A stretch of 64,000 nt of DNA, from the IMG/VR virus record IMGVR_UViG_3300017963_000257, positions 1-64,000 of that record. One strand, given 5' to 3'. The notes beneath the pieces were generated by a model that ran no database searches, had not been told where the DNA came from, and saw nothing but the letters and a program-made list of their open reading frames with translations. The DNA is from a virus. Shown here one piece after another: positions 42,914 to 51,820 of the stretch (the first letter of the stretch is position 1; each line of letters opens with the position of its first letter). A program made the translations under genes and the position numbers.

Positions 42914-43402
42914 ATGTCCACACCATTTAGTTTCGCAACATTGTTGAAAAATTCTTACCACATTGGAATGGCCAAAACCGCTGCATTGGCCGGAAGTAGT
43001 ACTCAGGCAGACTATTACCCGCAGTGGCAAGGAGAAGATATAACGAACCCGAGTGATCAAGCCTATTTTTTCGCAGTAATTGCTCCGGGACATACAGGCG
43101 TAACCTCAGAAATAGAATATTTCTTCAATGTTCTCTGGCAAGATATCGGTAACGTTGCTTCTGAACCGGATAGTTATATATGGGAAATAAAACCTTACGG
43201 TGGTGCTTGGGCAACATTCCTTGATGTTCCAAGTCCATCATTTACCATAGCTAATACGTCTTATCATAATGGTATTTACACAACGGCCGCGGCACTTCCT
43301 GCGCTACTTAGGCTGTCTGTTACAGCGGCAGCAGGCACAGTTGCTGCACGAATAGGTGGCGATTATATCTGTTCAGTTAACTGTTTTGGAACGATATCAT
43401 GA
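42914..43402 (+). CDS. Tail-tip hypothetical protein (162 aa)
   Basis: Beta-rich, no signal peptide, overlapping the next gene by 4 bases. Co-directional with tail-tip genes. Not recognised. Confidence 0.5.
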   Translation: MSTPFSFATLLKNSYHIGMAKTAALAGSSTQADYYPQWQGEDITNPSDQAYFFAVIAPGHTGVTSEIEYFFNVLWQDIGNVASEPDSYIWEIKPYGGAWATFLDVPSPSFTIANTSYHNGIYTTAAALPALLRLSVTAAAGTVAARIGGDYICSVNCFGTIS

Positions 43403-46122
43403 AAAACCTGGTAACATCTTTCAATGAAAACGCCATTGACAGATCTCGTGTTTCGCCTATCAATCTATTTAAGGTCGAATTGACGGGCCTGACCCTCTCT
43501 CTTTGTGACCGAGGGTGGGGAACTGGTGAGAGTTACTGCCGATATGACGCTCAGTTGTATGAACCCCTTGTCGTGTCCTGGGAAGATAACATGGGGGACA
43601 TCAACCCGTCAAGCTTGATCACATCCCCTGGGAGCATGACAATTGTTCTCGACAACAATATGACCGTTGGAGGCCAAGATAACATTGCAAAGCTGGCTAC
43701 GGTCTATGACTTCTATTATGCAACCGTTACACATTCGTTGATATTCGAGGAAGCTCAAACGCCAAGGCTGCTTGCGGAGGATGGTGGATTTATTCTTCTT
43801 GAGTCTGGAGAATATCTACTGCTTGAAAGTGGCCAGAAAAAGATTGATCTGTTCAAGGGCAGCATAGAGGAGGTTCAAAACCTTTTATCTTCTCAAGTCA
43901 CACTGACCTGCTCTGGATATGAACTACAGATTCTCAACAAGTTTTCTCACGAAATAATAGATGAAACCAACTTTCCTTATGCGGACCCGGATGCCATTGG
44001 CAAGATGTTACCGCTGACCTGGGGTCGCGTTAGAAAAGTTCCGTTTAGGCCCATAGACGTTGGAGGGCTATCGACGTTATCCGCAGACCTGACTGCTTCA
44101 GCCACGTCTGTCCAAATTTCAGACACAACAAAATTCTCCGATTCAGGGACGATCCTCATTGATTCAGAGGAGATCCCATACACCAATAAGAGCGAGGGTA
44201 CATTATGGGGGCTTACAAGACCGTCTGGAGCAGTAGTCCATAATAAGGGTGCCATGGTTGGAGAAGTCAAGTCAGAGTATGTTTATGCCATAGGCAACGC
44301 AATAAACGCTTTTAAAGCTGTTTACGTTGAGAACATAAAGCAAGACGAATCGTTATATACTGTGTACACAGGGCAGTCTGGGGATGAACACGGGACGTAC
44401 ACCGGAAGGGCTGTAATTGCATTCAGTGAATGGCCACAGATTAAACGAGAGGTGAACCTGACCACTGCCGCAGACTATGATATGTTCCGCGAGGCAACGA
44501 ATGTTCCAATAGGAAGGGTTAAGTCGCTAGACCACAATGGCCTTATCCTGGATTATGATGATTCCACAACGATAACATTTCAGTCTGAACCTTCCGGCAA
44601 CCACTCAAATATTTACGTAGAATACGAGTTTGAGTTCAGGCATTTTGGAACGGTATCTGAAAACTGGGATTTCTATCTTGACGGCACCCTTATCGCCAGT
44701 TGGCAGGACGAAGAGTTCACGCAGTTTGTGACATCTCCATTACGAGTTGCCAAAAGCTCATGGCCTGTTTCAGCCACAAAGACCACAACCTACCGAGGGG
44801 CCGGGATGAACGGAACGGCCTTTATGGTCACGTCTGCAAAGGTGTACGCTGATTCGGACGAAGACGATTTGCATATAAGAGGATCTGGAATTACCAAAGA
44901 TTCCAGCAATGTCCCGCTTGGTGCAATTACATCTGAGACTGCCGTTGGAACAGGAACAAGCTTGACATTCCCCGCGGCACCAGATGGAAACCTGTCTGAC
45001 GTTGAAATATCAATAAGTTGGGAACTGGAAACCTGGGGGGATTGGATCTTACCGGGTAACCAGGCATTCCATGTATCCATCGATGATATCAATGTGGCTT
45101 GTATTAACGAAGACGGAACTATCACGGCCCTCATGCCGTCCACCTTCACGGTTCTCAAAAGTTCATGGCAGACATCCATTACGAAAACAGCGTCAATACT
45201 TGATTCCTTTAGGCAGGGATTCGCCCTTACTATAACGTCGGCTACACAGTCCTGCCATACGGACGATTACTCAGAGGTTGTTAATCTATCCGGGAACTCC
45301 ATGGCTGATTCTATCATTGGAGGAGAGGTTTCCGCAGACCTTTATGGGTATCAGGATGATTCAGACGGTACCTATACGGGCACACCGGATCAGCTTATTG
45401 AAAGACCCAACAGAATCCTAAAGCATCTTCTCATGGAACATTGTTCCTCCACGTCTGGAGAGATCCATTCACCTTCGCATGGTGCTGTAGAAGCGTTCTT
45501 CGAGCAGCAGGATTATAAGTTGGGGGTAGTCATAACAGAAAGGCCAAATGTCCCAGACGTTATATCGGAGATTGCGTTTGAATCAAAATGTATCCAGTTC
45601 TGGGAGGCTGGAGAACATCATCTCGTTCATGTGCCATCGGGTGAAATACCAATAGATAAAACATTGACCAAGCAGCATGTTGACAAGGATAGCCCAAGCA
45701 TTGAGTTTACCCCGAGGATTGATCTACTGAATACATTTAACGCCAAGTATGATCTTGATTGGGCGAACAATGAGTTCTTAACATCTGTTGTCGATTTAGA
45801 CGAAATAAGCGTTGGTAAATATGGGACCCTCGAAAAAAATGTTGCAGAGTATCCTTATGTCAGTGGACAGAATATGGCAACGGATATTTTGAGATGGCAG
45901 AAAGATTGTTGTTCCGAGGTTAGACTGATTGCTGAATTTCAAGGAGGATATCCCCTTTCCGAGCTTGAGCGCGGTGATGTAATCGCTTTCGATGTTGACA
46001 ATTATCCAGAGCTTGATACTGCTTTGGGCAAGATCGTCCCATCTACCAAAAAGTTTAGAGTTTTAGGAGTTAAGAATACGAGTACAACGAAAACTATTAA
46101 AGCGTTGGAAACGATCTCATAG
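43399..46122 (+). CDS. Tail-tip/baseplate hub protein (907 aa)
   Basis: Long structural protein with an N-terminal beta domain, the motif ILLESGEYLLLESGQ, a Gly/Asp-rich middle and a C-terminal part rich in beta strands. Residues about 370-480 and 490-610 are two related modules (ITFQSEPSGN / LTFPAAPDGN; later KSSW), indicating internal duplication. Likely host contact or hub. It follows the order tape measure, distal tail, hub. Confidence 0.6.
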   Translation: MKNLVTSFNENAIDRSRVSPINLFKVELTGLTLSLCDRGWGTGESYCRYDAQLYEPLVVSWEDNMGDINPSSLITSPGSMTIVLDNNMTVGGQDNIAKLATVYDFYYATVTHSLIFEEAQTPRLLAEDGGFILLESGEYLLLESGQKKIDLFKGSIEEVQNLLSSQVTLTCSGYELQILNKFSHEIIDETNFPYADPDAIGKMLPLTWGRVRKVPFRPIDVGGLSTLSADLTASATSVQISDTTKFSDSGTILIDSEEIPYTNKSEGTLWGLTRPSGAVVHNKGAMVGEVKSEYVYAIGNAINAFKAVYVENIKQDESLYTVYTGQSGDEHGTYTGRAVIAFSEWPQIKREVNLTTAADYDMFREATNVPIGRVKSLDHNGLILDYDDSTTITFQSEPSGNHSNIYVEYEFEFRHFGTVSENWDFYLDGTLIASWQDEEFTQFVTSPLRVAKSSWPVSATKTTTYRGAGMNGTAFMVTSAKVYADSDEDDLHIRGSGITKDSSNVPLGAITSETAVGTGTSLTFPAAPDGNLSDVEISISWELETWGDWILPGNQAFHVSIDDINVACINEDGTITALMPSTFTVLKSSWQTSITKTASILDSFRQGFALTITSATQSCHTDDYSEVVNLSGNSMADSIIGGEVSADLYGYQDDSDGTYTGTPDQLIERPNRILKHLLMEHCSSTSGEIHSPSHGAVEAFFEQQDYKLGVVITERPNVPDVISEIAFESKCIQFWEAGEHHLVHVPSGEIPIDKTLTKQHVDKDSPSIEFTPRIDLLNTFNAKYDLDWANNEFLTSVVDLDEISVGKYGTLEKNVAEYPYVSGQNMATDILRWQKDCCSEVRLIAEFQGGYPLSELERGDVIAFDVDNYPELDTALGKIVPSTKKFRVLGVKNTSTTKTIKALETIS

Positions 46123-46132
46123 GAGGTAAAAC

Positions 46133-47446
46133 ATGAAAAAGGTATCCTTTCTTTCAATCTTTTGGATGATTGCTTTCGTAGGGTGTGCATATGCAGACTC
46201 CACTATCAGCAATCTGGATGAACTGACCGCAGCAGATTCCGCAGACGAAATGATTATCGTTGATGATTCCGCTGGAGCCACAAAAAAGATCACCAAGGCA
46301 AACTTGTTTGCATCTCCAGATCCTATAGGGAGCACTACGCCAAGCACTGGAGCTTTTACGACAGTCGGTATCGGGACAACGACCGTCCCTCACGGTGGAG
46401 TAGGTGCTGCTAAGCTGGCAATTGATGGAGCCTCTCCTCAAAACATACAGATATCAACCACCACTGATGATTATCCAATATTCCAATTTCGGGCATCTGC
46501 TCACGACGGTGCATCAATAGGCTTGGATTGTTATTTTGATGGATCATGGAAATCATCTGATGCTGGATCGAACTTTCTTCTTTTAAAGGCAAGCGATACG
46601 TTTACCACTTATTACGATTCCGGTGTAGCGCAAGGTGGGGCGGTCACATGGAACACGGGTATTTCGCTTGATACATCAGGGAAGTTAGGCATTGGAACGT
46701 CCACGGTCCCCCACGGCGGGGTAGGTGCTGCTCAAGTTGCTATTGACGGGGCAACACCATTTCTGCAAATAACAACCACAGCGGATAATTACCCGGTCTT
46801 AGGTTTTCGTCCGGCAGCCCACGATGCCGTTGGATTATTGTTTGACTGTTATCATGATGGTGCGTGGAAATCGTCTGATGCTGGATCGAACTTTCTATTA
46901 CTGAAAAGTAGTGATTTGTTAACTTTCTACTATGATGCAGCAGTGGCCCAAGGGGGCGCAATAGGATGGAACACGGGAATTACACTGAATGCATCGGGGA
47001 TTGTATTTATGCCAGCCGTGGCGGTCCATGATTTAGCGGGTGACGATAACGAAACAGCCCTTTATATCGACCCTGACGATGGGGAGATGGGGTACAATTC
47101 CTCTATCGCTGCATCAAAAATCAATATCCAAAATCTCACAGACTCAAGTTGGATTTATGCCCTAACACCCCGTAAATATAATCGACGTGTCAAATTATCA
47201 GACGCACACTGGGACGAATCGGGCGAAGTCAGAAAGTTTGTCCCCGCAAAATACTCTAATACGGAGTTCACCCAGGCTACCGAAATGGGTCTGATTGCAG
47301 AAGAGGTCTATGGGGTCAAACCGGAATTGACGTTCTCAGTGGACGGGAAATTGATGGGTGTGAACCTTGAAAAACTCATTGTACCCATATTGGTAGAAAT
47401 GCAAAAGCTGAAGGCTGAAATCGAACAACTAAAAGCACAGAAGTAA
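46133..47446 (+). CDS. Exported tail fibre with S74-type chaperone (437 aa)
   Basis: GGAGG precedes the ATG. MKKVSFLSIFWMIAFVGC is a Sec signal peptide, possibly a lipobox. Two tandem modules of about 93 residues start IGTTTVPHGG and IGTSTVPHGG. The C-terminus (residues about 330-437) is an intramolecular chaperone of the Peptidase_S74 type: MGLIAEEVYGVKPELTF, then a trimerising coiled coil. Such chaperones self-cleave after fibre folding. Confidence 0.65.
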   Translation: MKKVSFLSIFWMIAFVGCAYADSTISNLDELTAADSADEMIIVDDSAGATKKITKANLFASPDPIGSTTPSTGAFTTVGIGTTTVPHGGVGAAKLAIDGASPQNIQISTTTDDYPIFQFRASAHDGASIGLDCYFDGSWKSSDAGSNFLLLKASDTFTTYYDSGVAQGGAVTWNTGISLDTSGKLGIGTSTVPHGGVGAAQVAIDGATPFLQITTTADNYPVLGFRPAAHDAVGLLFDCYHDGAWKSSDAGSNFLLLKSSDLLTFYYDAAVAQGGAIGWNTGITLNASGIVFMPAVAVHDLAGDDNETALYIDPDDGEMGYNSSIAASKINIQNLTDSSWIYALTPRKYNRRVKLSDAHWDESGEVRKFVPAKYSNTEFTQATEMGLIAEEVYGVKPELTFSVDGKLMGVNLEKLIVPILVEMQKLKAEIEQLKAQK

Positions 47447-47513
47447 AAGAGAGGTAACCACGAGGTCTTTTGTATGGACGGGGTAAAATGGCGGGGAAAA
47501 GAGGAGGTCTCTC

Positions 47514-47942
47514 ATGTCTCATATCGATCCCACACTAATTGAAGCTGGATTGGTTCTCGGAAGTTTTATAGGCGGTGCCTTGGGAGGTATTTTGGGGGGG
47601 TACAAACTGTCTGCCAGAAAAAATAATGGAAGGGTTCATGCCTCTTCAGAACTCACGCTTGTACGAAATGAGATAGAGGGATTAAGGAAAGCCATTGAGA
47701 ATATCCCGGTTATTGAAAGGTCGAAAAAAACCTCCGGTGCCTTACACATATCAGAGGAAGGCCTTCAAAAGCATGACGATCTAAGAACCCTCTTGACCGA
47801 AAAGTATATAACAATAGACACGCATACCCTGCTTTGCGAAAGAACGGCTGCCAAGTTTGAAAAGGGCATTGCTGACGCCCTGAAAAATAATAATACGGAA
47901 CTGCTCAAAATTCTAAAGGATAATGGTGTTGTCCCCCAATGA
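47514..47942 (+). CDS. Candidate holin/membrane-anchored protein (142 aa)
   Basis: One Gly-rich membrane helix (about residues 10-30, LVLGSFIGGALGGILGGY) followed by a soluble coiled-coil C-terminus. Could be a holin or a spanin-like protein. First gene after the fibre; forms a cassette with the genes to 49278. Confidence 0.5.
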   Translation: MSHIDPTLIEAGLVLGSFIGGALGGILGGYKLSARKNNGRVHASSELTLVRNEIEGLRKAIENIPVIERSKKTSGALHISEEGLQKHDDLRTLLTEKYITIDTHTLLCERTAAKFEKGIADALKNNNTELLKILKDNGVVPQ

Positions 47943-48175
47943 GCACCAAGGAAATCGAACAAAAAGAGGCTGAGAACGGGACGCTTTCCATACAGCACAT
48001 CCTTCGTAACGGGCTTTATTCGATGCGCAAGACTCTGAATGACGCCAGGAAAGCCATTGATGAAACGGATCAACGGGTCGAGTGCATGATGGAAAGCCTT
48101 CAGCTACTGGTAGATGAGGAAAGGAGGCGCCGGGGAATTGGTACCGATCAAGAAGGCCAAGGAACCGAGGTCTGA
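47939..48175 (+). CDS. Hypothetical helical protein (78 aa)
   Basis: Overlaps the previous stop by 4 bases (ATGA). A charged helix throughout, no membrane segment. Probably works with the flanking genes; not recognised. Confidence 0.5.
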   Translation: MSTKEIEQKEAENGTLSIQHILRNGLYSMRKTLNDARKAIDETDQRVECMMESLQLLVDEERRRRGIGTDQEGQGTEV

Positions 48176-48323
48176 ATCGGTCAAGTGCCAATGTGGTGGT
48201 ACTTATCGCCAGGTGTATGCTGTATCCGGAACTCTTTATGAGTGTGATCAGTGCGGCGACCGGATCCAGACCCTGGCCGAAGTGCGAAAAGGAAAAACTC
48301 CGGATATGATTTGGTTTGGATGA
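48138..48323 (+). CDS. Zinc-ribbon protein (61 aa)
   Basis: TTG 48138 has AAGGAGG ten bases upstream; the in-frame ATG 48114 is an alternative. CQCGG and CDQCGDR form a four-Cys zinc ribbon. Overlaps the previous gene. Role unknown. Confidence 0.5.
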   Translation: MVPIKKAKEPRSESVKCQCGGTYRQVYAVSGTLYECDQCGDRIQTLAEVRKGKTPDMIWFG

Positions 48324-48343
48324 CACACGGTAACAACCCAAAC

Positions 48344-48407
48344 TGTGCTCCCGCCAGTGAATGACGCCCACGATGACGGTGGGGGAAGGTGAGAAACGGG
48401 GAGCACA
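48344..48407 (+). ncRNA. Structured mRNA leader
   Basis: TGTGCTCCCG (48344-48353) pairs with CGGGGAGCACA (48397-48407, one bulge); inside is CCCAC/GTGGG. The structure sits just before the AAAGGAG of the gene at 48429 and may control its translation or be a partial terminator. Confidence 0.4.
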
Positions 48408-48428
48408 ACAACGAAAGGAGAAAGAGCA

Positions 48429-48677
48429 ATGGGATTTTCATCAATGTTTAAATATTTCGGGCTTGCGATGGAAGTGGCAGAAGAGGCCGCTGAAGTGCTG
48501 GTAAAGGTTAAGGGGGTAACCGCAGATGATTCCCCTGGTGGCGAGGAAATCACGGATGAAGAGATGAAAGCTCTCGTCGAGTCTCTTGACGAAAATTTTT
48601 CGAACGTCGTGACGACGATCTGTAGGGAATGCGGGCTTCCTGTTAAATCCGTTTCCGTAAAAGTTGACATGGAATGA
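48429..48677 (+). CDS. Hypothetical acidic protein (82 aa)
   Basis: AAAGGAG precedes ATG 48429. Acidic, mostly helical, two Cys (CRECG). No recognised domain; location in the lysis-like cassette. Confidence 0.5.
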   Translation: MGFSSMFKYFGLAMEVAEEAAEVLVKVKGVTADDSPGGEEITDEEMKALVESLDENFSNVVTTICRECGLPVKSVSVKVDME

Positions 48678-48688
48678 CATGATTTGAC

Positions 48689-48874
48689 ATGGAATGGATC
48701 GCCCTAAATTGGTGGTGGATTTCGCCCATTGCAATACCAATCGTATTGGGTGGGCTGAAGTACACCGCCAAGAAAACAAAATGGGTGTGGGATGACAAGG
48801 TAATTACCCTACTCGCTGGTGTATGGGATATGTCCAGAGGTTTGCAGCCAAGAAATATCACAGGTAAAAAATGA
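48689..48874 (+). CDS. Holin-like small membrane protein (61 aa)
   Basis: One clear hydrophobic segment (WWISPIAIPIVLGGLKY) and a shorter one, followed by a basic tail (RNITGKK). Compact and placed immediately before a phospholipase-like gene with a 4-base overlap, consistent with a pore-forming holin. Function inferred from context. Confidence 0.5.
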   Translation: MEWIALNWWWISPIAIPIVLGGLKYTAKKTKWVWDDKVITLLAGVWDMSRGLQPRNITGKK

Positions 48875-49278
48875 AGCTTCCCGAAATCAATGAAATCGTT
48901 ACGACCGACCATGCCCTTGAATTGTGCCGACACTTTGGTCTGGATTACCTAGTGGACCGAATCGAGGCTGATCCAGATCAATTCAAGAGCTGGAAATTTG
49001 ACGGCTGTTCGTGCCTGCCCGATAAGGTGATGGGCCTGTTTACCGGTTGCGATTGGCGGGATATCACTTATAAGTGCTGCCTACCGCATGACCTGTGCTA
49101 TGCCTATGGTGATCCGGGAAACGACGCCGAACGCGAACGGGTCGATAAGCAGTTTTGTGCCGATCTGATTGCCAAGGCAAAGATGATCCCTTGCATCGCC
49201 AATACGTTTATGATGGCTGTTCGTTATGGCGGGGCTGAAGAATTTGGCCTGTCGTTTTCCTGGGGCTTTGCAAGATAG
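48871..49278 (+). CDS. Phospholipase A2-like protein (135 aa)
   Basis: CCLPHDLC (C69-C76, with H73-D74) matches the PLA2 active-site signature CC-x2-H-x2-C. An upstream DGCSCLPD could provide the calcium loop and VDKQFCADL resembles the second catalytic Asp region. Members hydrolyse the sn-2 bond of phospholipids with calcium. Overlaps the membrane gene before it; a terminator follows. No muramidase-like endolysin is visible nearby, so this may be a lysis enzyme. It carries no signal peptide. Confidence 0.65.
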   Translation: MKLPEINEIVTTDHALELCRHFGLDYLVDRIEADPDQFKSWKFDGCSCLPDKVMGLFTGCDWRDITYKCCLPHDLCYAYGDPGNDAERERVDKQFCADLIAKAKMIPCIANTFMMAVRYGGAEEFGLSFSWGFAR

Positions 49279-49323
49279 GGCGCGATCTGGGGGGATCGGT
49301 CAGTCACCGAGCCCCCCTATCGC
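49279..49323. terminator. Bidirectional terminator between convergent operons
   Basis: TCGGT/ACCGA (49296-49300 with 49106-type mate at 49306-49310) sits on GGGGGG/CCCCCC (49289-49294 with 49312-49317), with weaker pairing outside. It separates the rightward phospholipase gene from the leftward RecT gene, with 45 bases between stops. No long T-run on either strand. Confidence 0.6.
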
Positions 49324-50907
49324 CTATTGTTCGGTTAGCGCTGCGTCCATGTCCTGCAGGACGAGATCGAATTCGTCCGGGGGGACGTCATTGATTTCGG
49401 CGTACTTCCCCTTTCGTAAAACCTGGAGAAACTTTGCCTCGCCCAACTGCTCTTTGTATTGCAGCATTGCAGACTGGAACGCCGCTTTCATTCGGTTTTG
49501 CTGCTCTTTCTCTTTGAGCTTAGGGTCGTCCTCGTCTTCCCCATCATCCATGCCTTGGAACAGGTTGGATCCTATCTGTCCCTCGTTCTGGGGAGGCGGT
49601 TCTTCTTCGGTTTGAGGCGGTTCTGCCTGCCCGGTAGAGTCTTGGGGCGGTGGGGCGCTGGCACGAGGCTTATACCCGGGCTGGCCCTCGGCTCGATAAC
49701 CCGCTCCCATGACACGGCGCCACTTGTCAAAGAAGAAATCTTTGTCCTCTGGGGATAGGCCATCAATCTCACCACGATGCTTCTCTTCCCATGCTTTCAG
49801 ACCCGTTTTCTTGAGGCCTCCAATATCATCCTTCAGGGTTTTCTGCTCTTCTTGAGGCGGGGTAGATCCACCCTCCCCCTTTGGCGGATAGTTGGTTGCC
49901 TCCCATTCCTTAAACGCCTTCGTGAATGCCTGCGGATCTCCCAGCGCATCATCCATGATCTCGCTTTCCGCCCTGCCATACTCTTCCGTGCATGCAGAAA
50001 TGAACTTGTCCACATGCTCCTTCGAAAGGTTCTCGGCCTGGATCAACTTGGAAAACTCTTCGCCCATATCCGGTGGCTGTGGGGGTTCGGTAAGGTCTGC
50101 AGGACCGCCTCCCAAGGCTCCACTTAGGAACGGGTTGAAGCCGCCCCCTGTCTGCCCCATATCAGTTTCATTGTCGAAGGAAACTGCCTTCATGAACTCG
50201 ATTGATGCCGGGACCATCTTGGATGAATGCTTGAGCACGGTCTTTAGGTTCATATCCTCCGGCCATACCAGCCACGGAGAGTCCTCGTTTTTATATTTGA
50301 TTGCGTTTTGGTACGCTTGGGACCGGTCACGTCTCTTGTGAATGTCATCGATGAACATGAATTCGGGGTGCTTGGTACCGTCCTTGAGGACCCACACACA
50401 ATAAGCCCCGAATATTTCACCGCTGGCACCACTTTTTCTCTTTTCACGGTCGAGGTACCACGGCCTATGAATGATCTCCCGCTCGGTGCCATATTTAATG
50501 TCGAATTCATCGTTTTCGTAAACGTTGAACCCATACACGTCAGAAATGGTACCGGTTCGCCTGGCTAAATCGATCAGGCCCTGATAGCCTAACTGGAACT
50601 GGCATTCGAGAACCTTTTGCCATCTCCCCCCTATCTGCTTGTTGTTGTTGTACGGAATGAGATATGCCCGTCCCAGTACGGGTTCCGTTCCGAGCTGGGC
50701 CGCCTGCATTATCGCCCCAAAGATGCTCTCTCGGGTGCAATCGAGGATGCGCGGGTTTTTTAATGCCGTCGTAAACACGATCCTGAGCAACCGTTCTGCG
50801 TCCATCCATTTAGGCATGGCAGCCTCAAATTGTTTCTGTTTGGCGAACAGTTCCTCCCTCAACGAAATTGCCTTTTGCTGTACCACTGTTAGTTGCTGTG
50901 TTGCCAT
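49324..50907 (-). CDS. recT: RecT-like single-strand annealing protein with long tail (527 aa)
   Basis: Residues about 1-250 show the RecT pattern: N-terminal helical region, AAQLGTEPVLGRAYLIPYNN, QFQLGYQGLIDLARRTG and the ERYNNKPEFMFIDDIHKRRDRSQAYQ-type segment. It binds single-stranded DNA and anneals complementary strands. The 270-residue C-terminus is acidic and Pro/Gln-rich, and such a long extension is unusual. Works with the nuclease at 51821. Last gene of the minus-strand operon. Confidence 0.8.
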   Translation of the reverse strand: MATQQLTVVQQKAISLREELFAKQKQFEAAMPKWMDAERLLRIVFTTALKNPRILDCTRESIFGAIMQAAQLGTEPVLGRAYLIPYNNNKQIGGRWQKVLECQFQLGYQGLIDLARRTGTISDVYGFNVYENDEFDIKYGTEREIIHRPWYLDREKRKSGASGEIFGAYCVWVLKDGTKHPEFMFIDDIHKRRDRSQAYQNAIKYKNEDSPWLVWPEDMNLKTVLKHSSKMVPASIEFMKAVSFDNETDMGQTGGGFNPFLSGALGGGPADLTEPPQPPDMGEEFSKLIQAENLSKEHVDKFISACTEEYGRAESEIMDDALGDPQAFTKAFKEWEATNYPPKGEGGSTPPQEEQKTLKDDIGGLKKTGLKAWEEKHRGEIDGLSPEDKDFFFDKWRRVMGAGYRAEGQPGYKPRASAPPPQDSTGQAEPPQTEEEPPPQNEGQIGSNLFQGMDDGEDEDDPKLKEKEQQNRMKAAFQSAMLQYKEQLGEAKFLQVLRKGKYAEINDVPPDEFDLVLQDMDAALTEQ

Positions 50908-50919
50908 AAAATCTCCTTT

Positions 50920-51627
50920 CTATGCCCTCAACTTACTTTTCGGAACTTCCTTGATATCCAACCCAGGCTGTGGGTTCCTAAGCCCAGCATCCACAGCCTC
51001 TTGGATTTTCTTTGGGTCCGGGGAACACAAAACCCTATCAACCTTGTCTGGATTAGTGATCTCTGCAACCCATACCATTTCGATGCTCAAGCTGCTTCCT
51101 GATTCCGTGCGCGTTTGGAGTTTCTCTTTTTGTTCAACGGGTACCTGTGGAAGTGTAACCTTTTCGACGCCAGCCGCTTCTGCCTGAGCGTTAAGCTCCG
51201 CCTGCCTCTTTTCCGCAAGTCTTCTTTGTTTTTTCTCTTCTTCCCGTTTCTTCAATAATTTATTGTAGGCAAACGCCTCTGTTTTTTTCCGAAAAATGTC
51301 AACCGCTTCTTCCGCAGGCTGAGAGAACGCTTTTGCGAAAGAAATCAACTTCGTCCTATAATCGTTGTGCGGCCGGAGTTTTTTGTCCTTCAGGCTCGTA
51401 ACGGCCTTCGATAGCGCCCTCGCCTGCCCCATCATCGTAACGGCTTCAGCATTGGTAGCATCGTCTACCACCTCAAAAGCTGTGGCAATTTCTTTCATGG
51501 CCAAAATCTTTTTGCGATATGGCTCAAACTCCCGCTTGGCCGCATCCACGTCAAACGGCCTGATCCTTACGGGAAGATCCTCCGGTTCCTTACTCTTGGA
51601 TTGACCTGGTGCATAATTGAACGCCAT
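50920..51627 (-). CDS. Hypothetical coiled-coil protein of recombination operon (235 aa)
   Basis: GGGAGG precedes tandem ATGs (51630/51627). A long Lys/Glu-rich coiled coil (residues about 95-165) is followed by a small alpha/beta end. Placed between nuclease and RecT genes, where phages often carry DUF1351-like partners; assignment is by context only. Confidence 0.55.
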   Translation of the reverse strand: MAFNYAPGQSKSKEPEDLPVRIRPFDVDAAKREFEPYRKKILAMKEIATAFEVVDDATNAEAVTMMGQARALSKAVTSLKDKKLRPHNDYRTKLISFAKAFSQPAEEAVDIFRKKTEAFAYNKLLKKREEEKKQRRLAEKRQAELNAQAEAAGVEKVTLPQVPVEQKEKLQTRTESGSSLSIEMVWVAEITNPDKVDRVLCSPDPKKIQEAVDAGLRNPQPGLDIKEVPKSKLRA

Positions 51628-51805
51628 CATACCTCCCTTCTGTGCCCTGGGTAACCTGCTGCAATACCATCTGTTCCTGGTCTTCCGGAACGTCGTTCAT
51701 GCTTCGAAATCCAAGGGACCTCAGTTTCGTCTTATAGGACATTGGGTTTTGCCGGTACGCCTCCATCATATCATTGAGAAAGTAAAATCGTCGGTTCCAA
51801 GTCAT
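51590..51805 (-). CDS. Hypothetical protein (71 aa)
   Basis: Starts at ATG 51805 (MTWNRRFYFLND). Aromatic and charged; overlaps the start of the next gene by 38 bases. AAAGG lies about 13 bases upstream. Not recognised. Confidence 0.45.
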   Translation of the reverse strand: MTWNRRFYFLNDMMEAYRQNPMSYKTKLRSLGFRSMNDVPEDQEQMVLQQVTQGTEGRYDGVQLCTRSIQE

Positions 51806-51820
51806 GTCCAGTCATACCTT

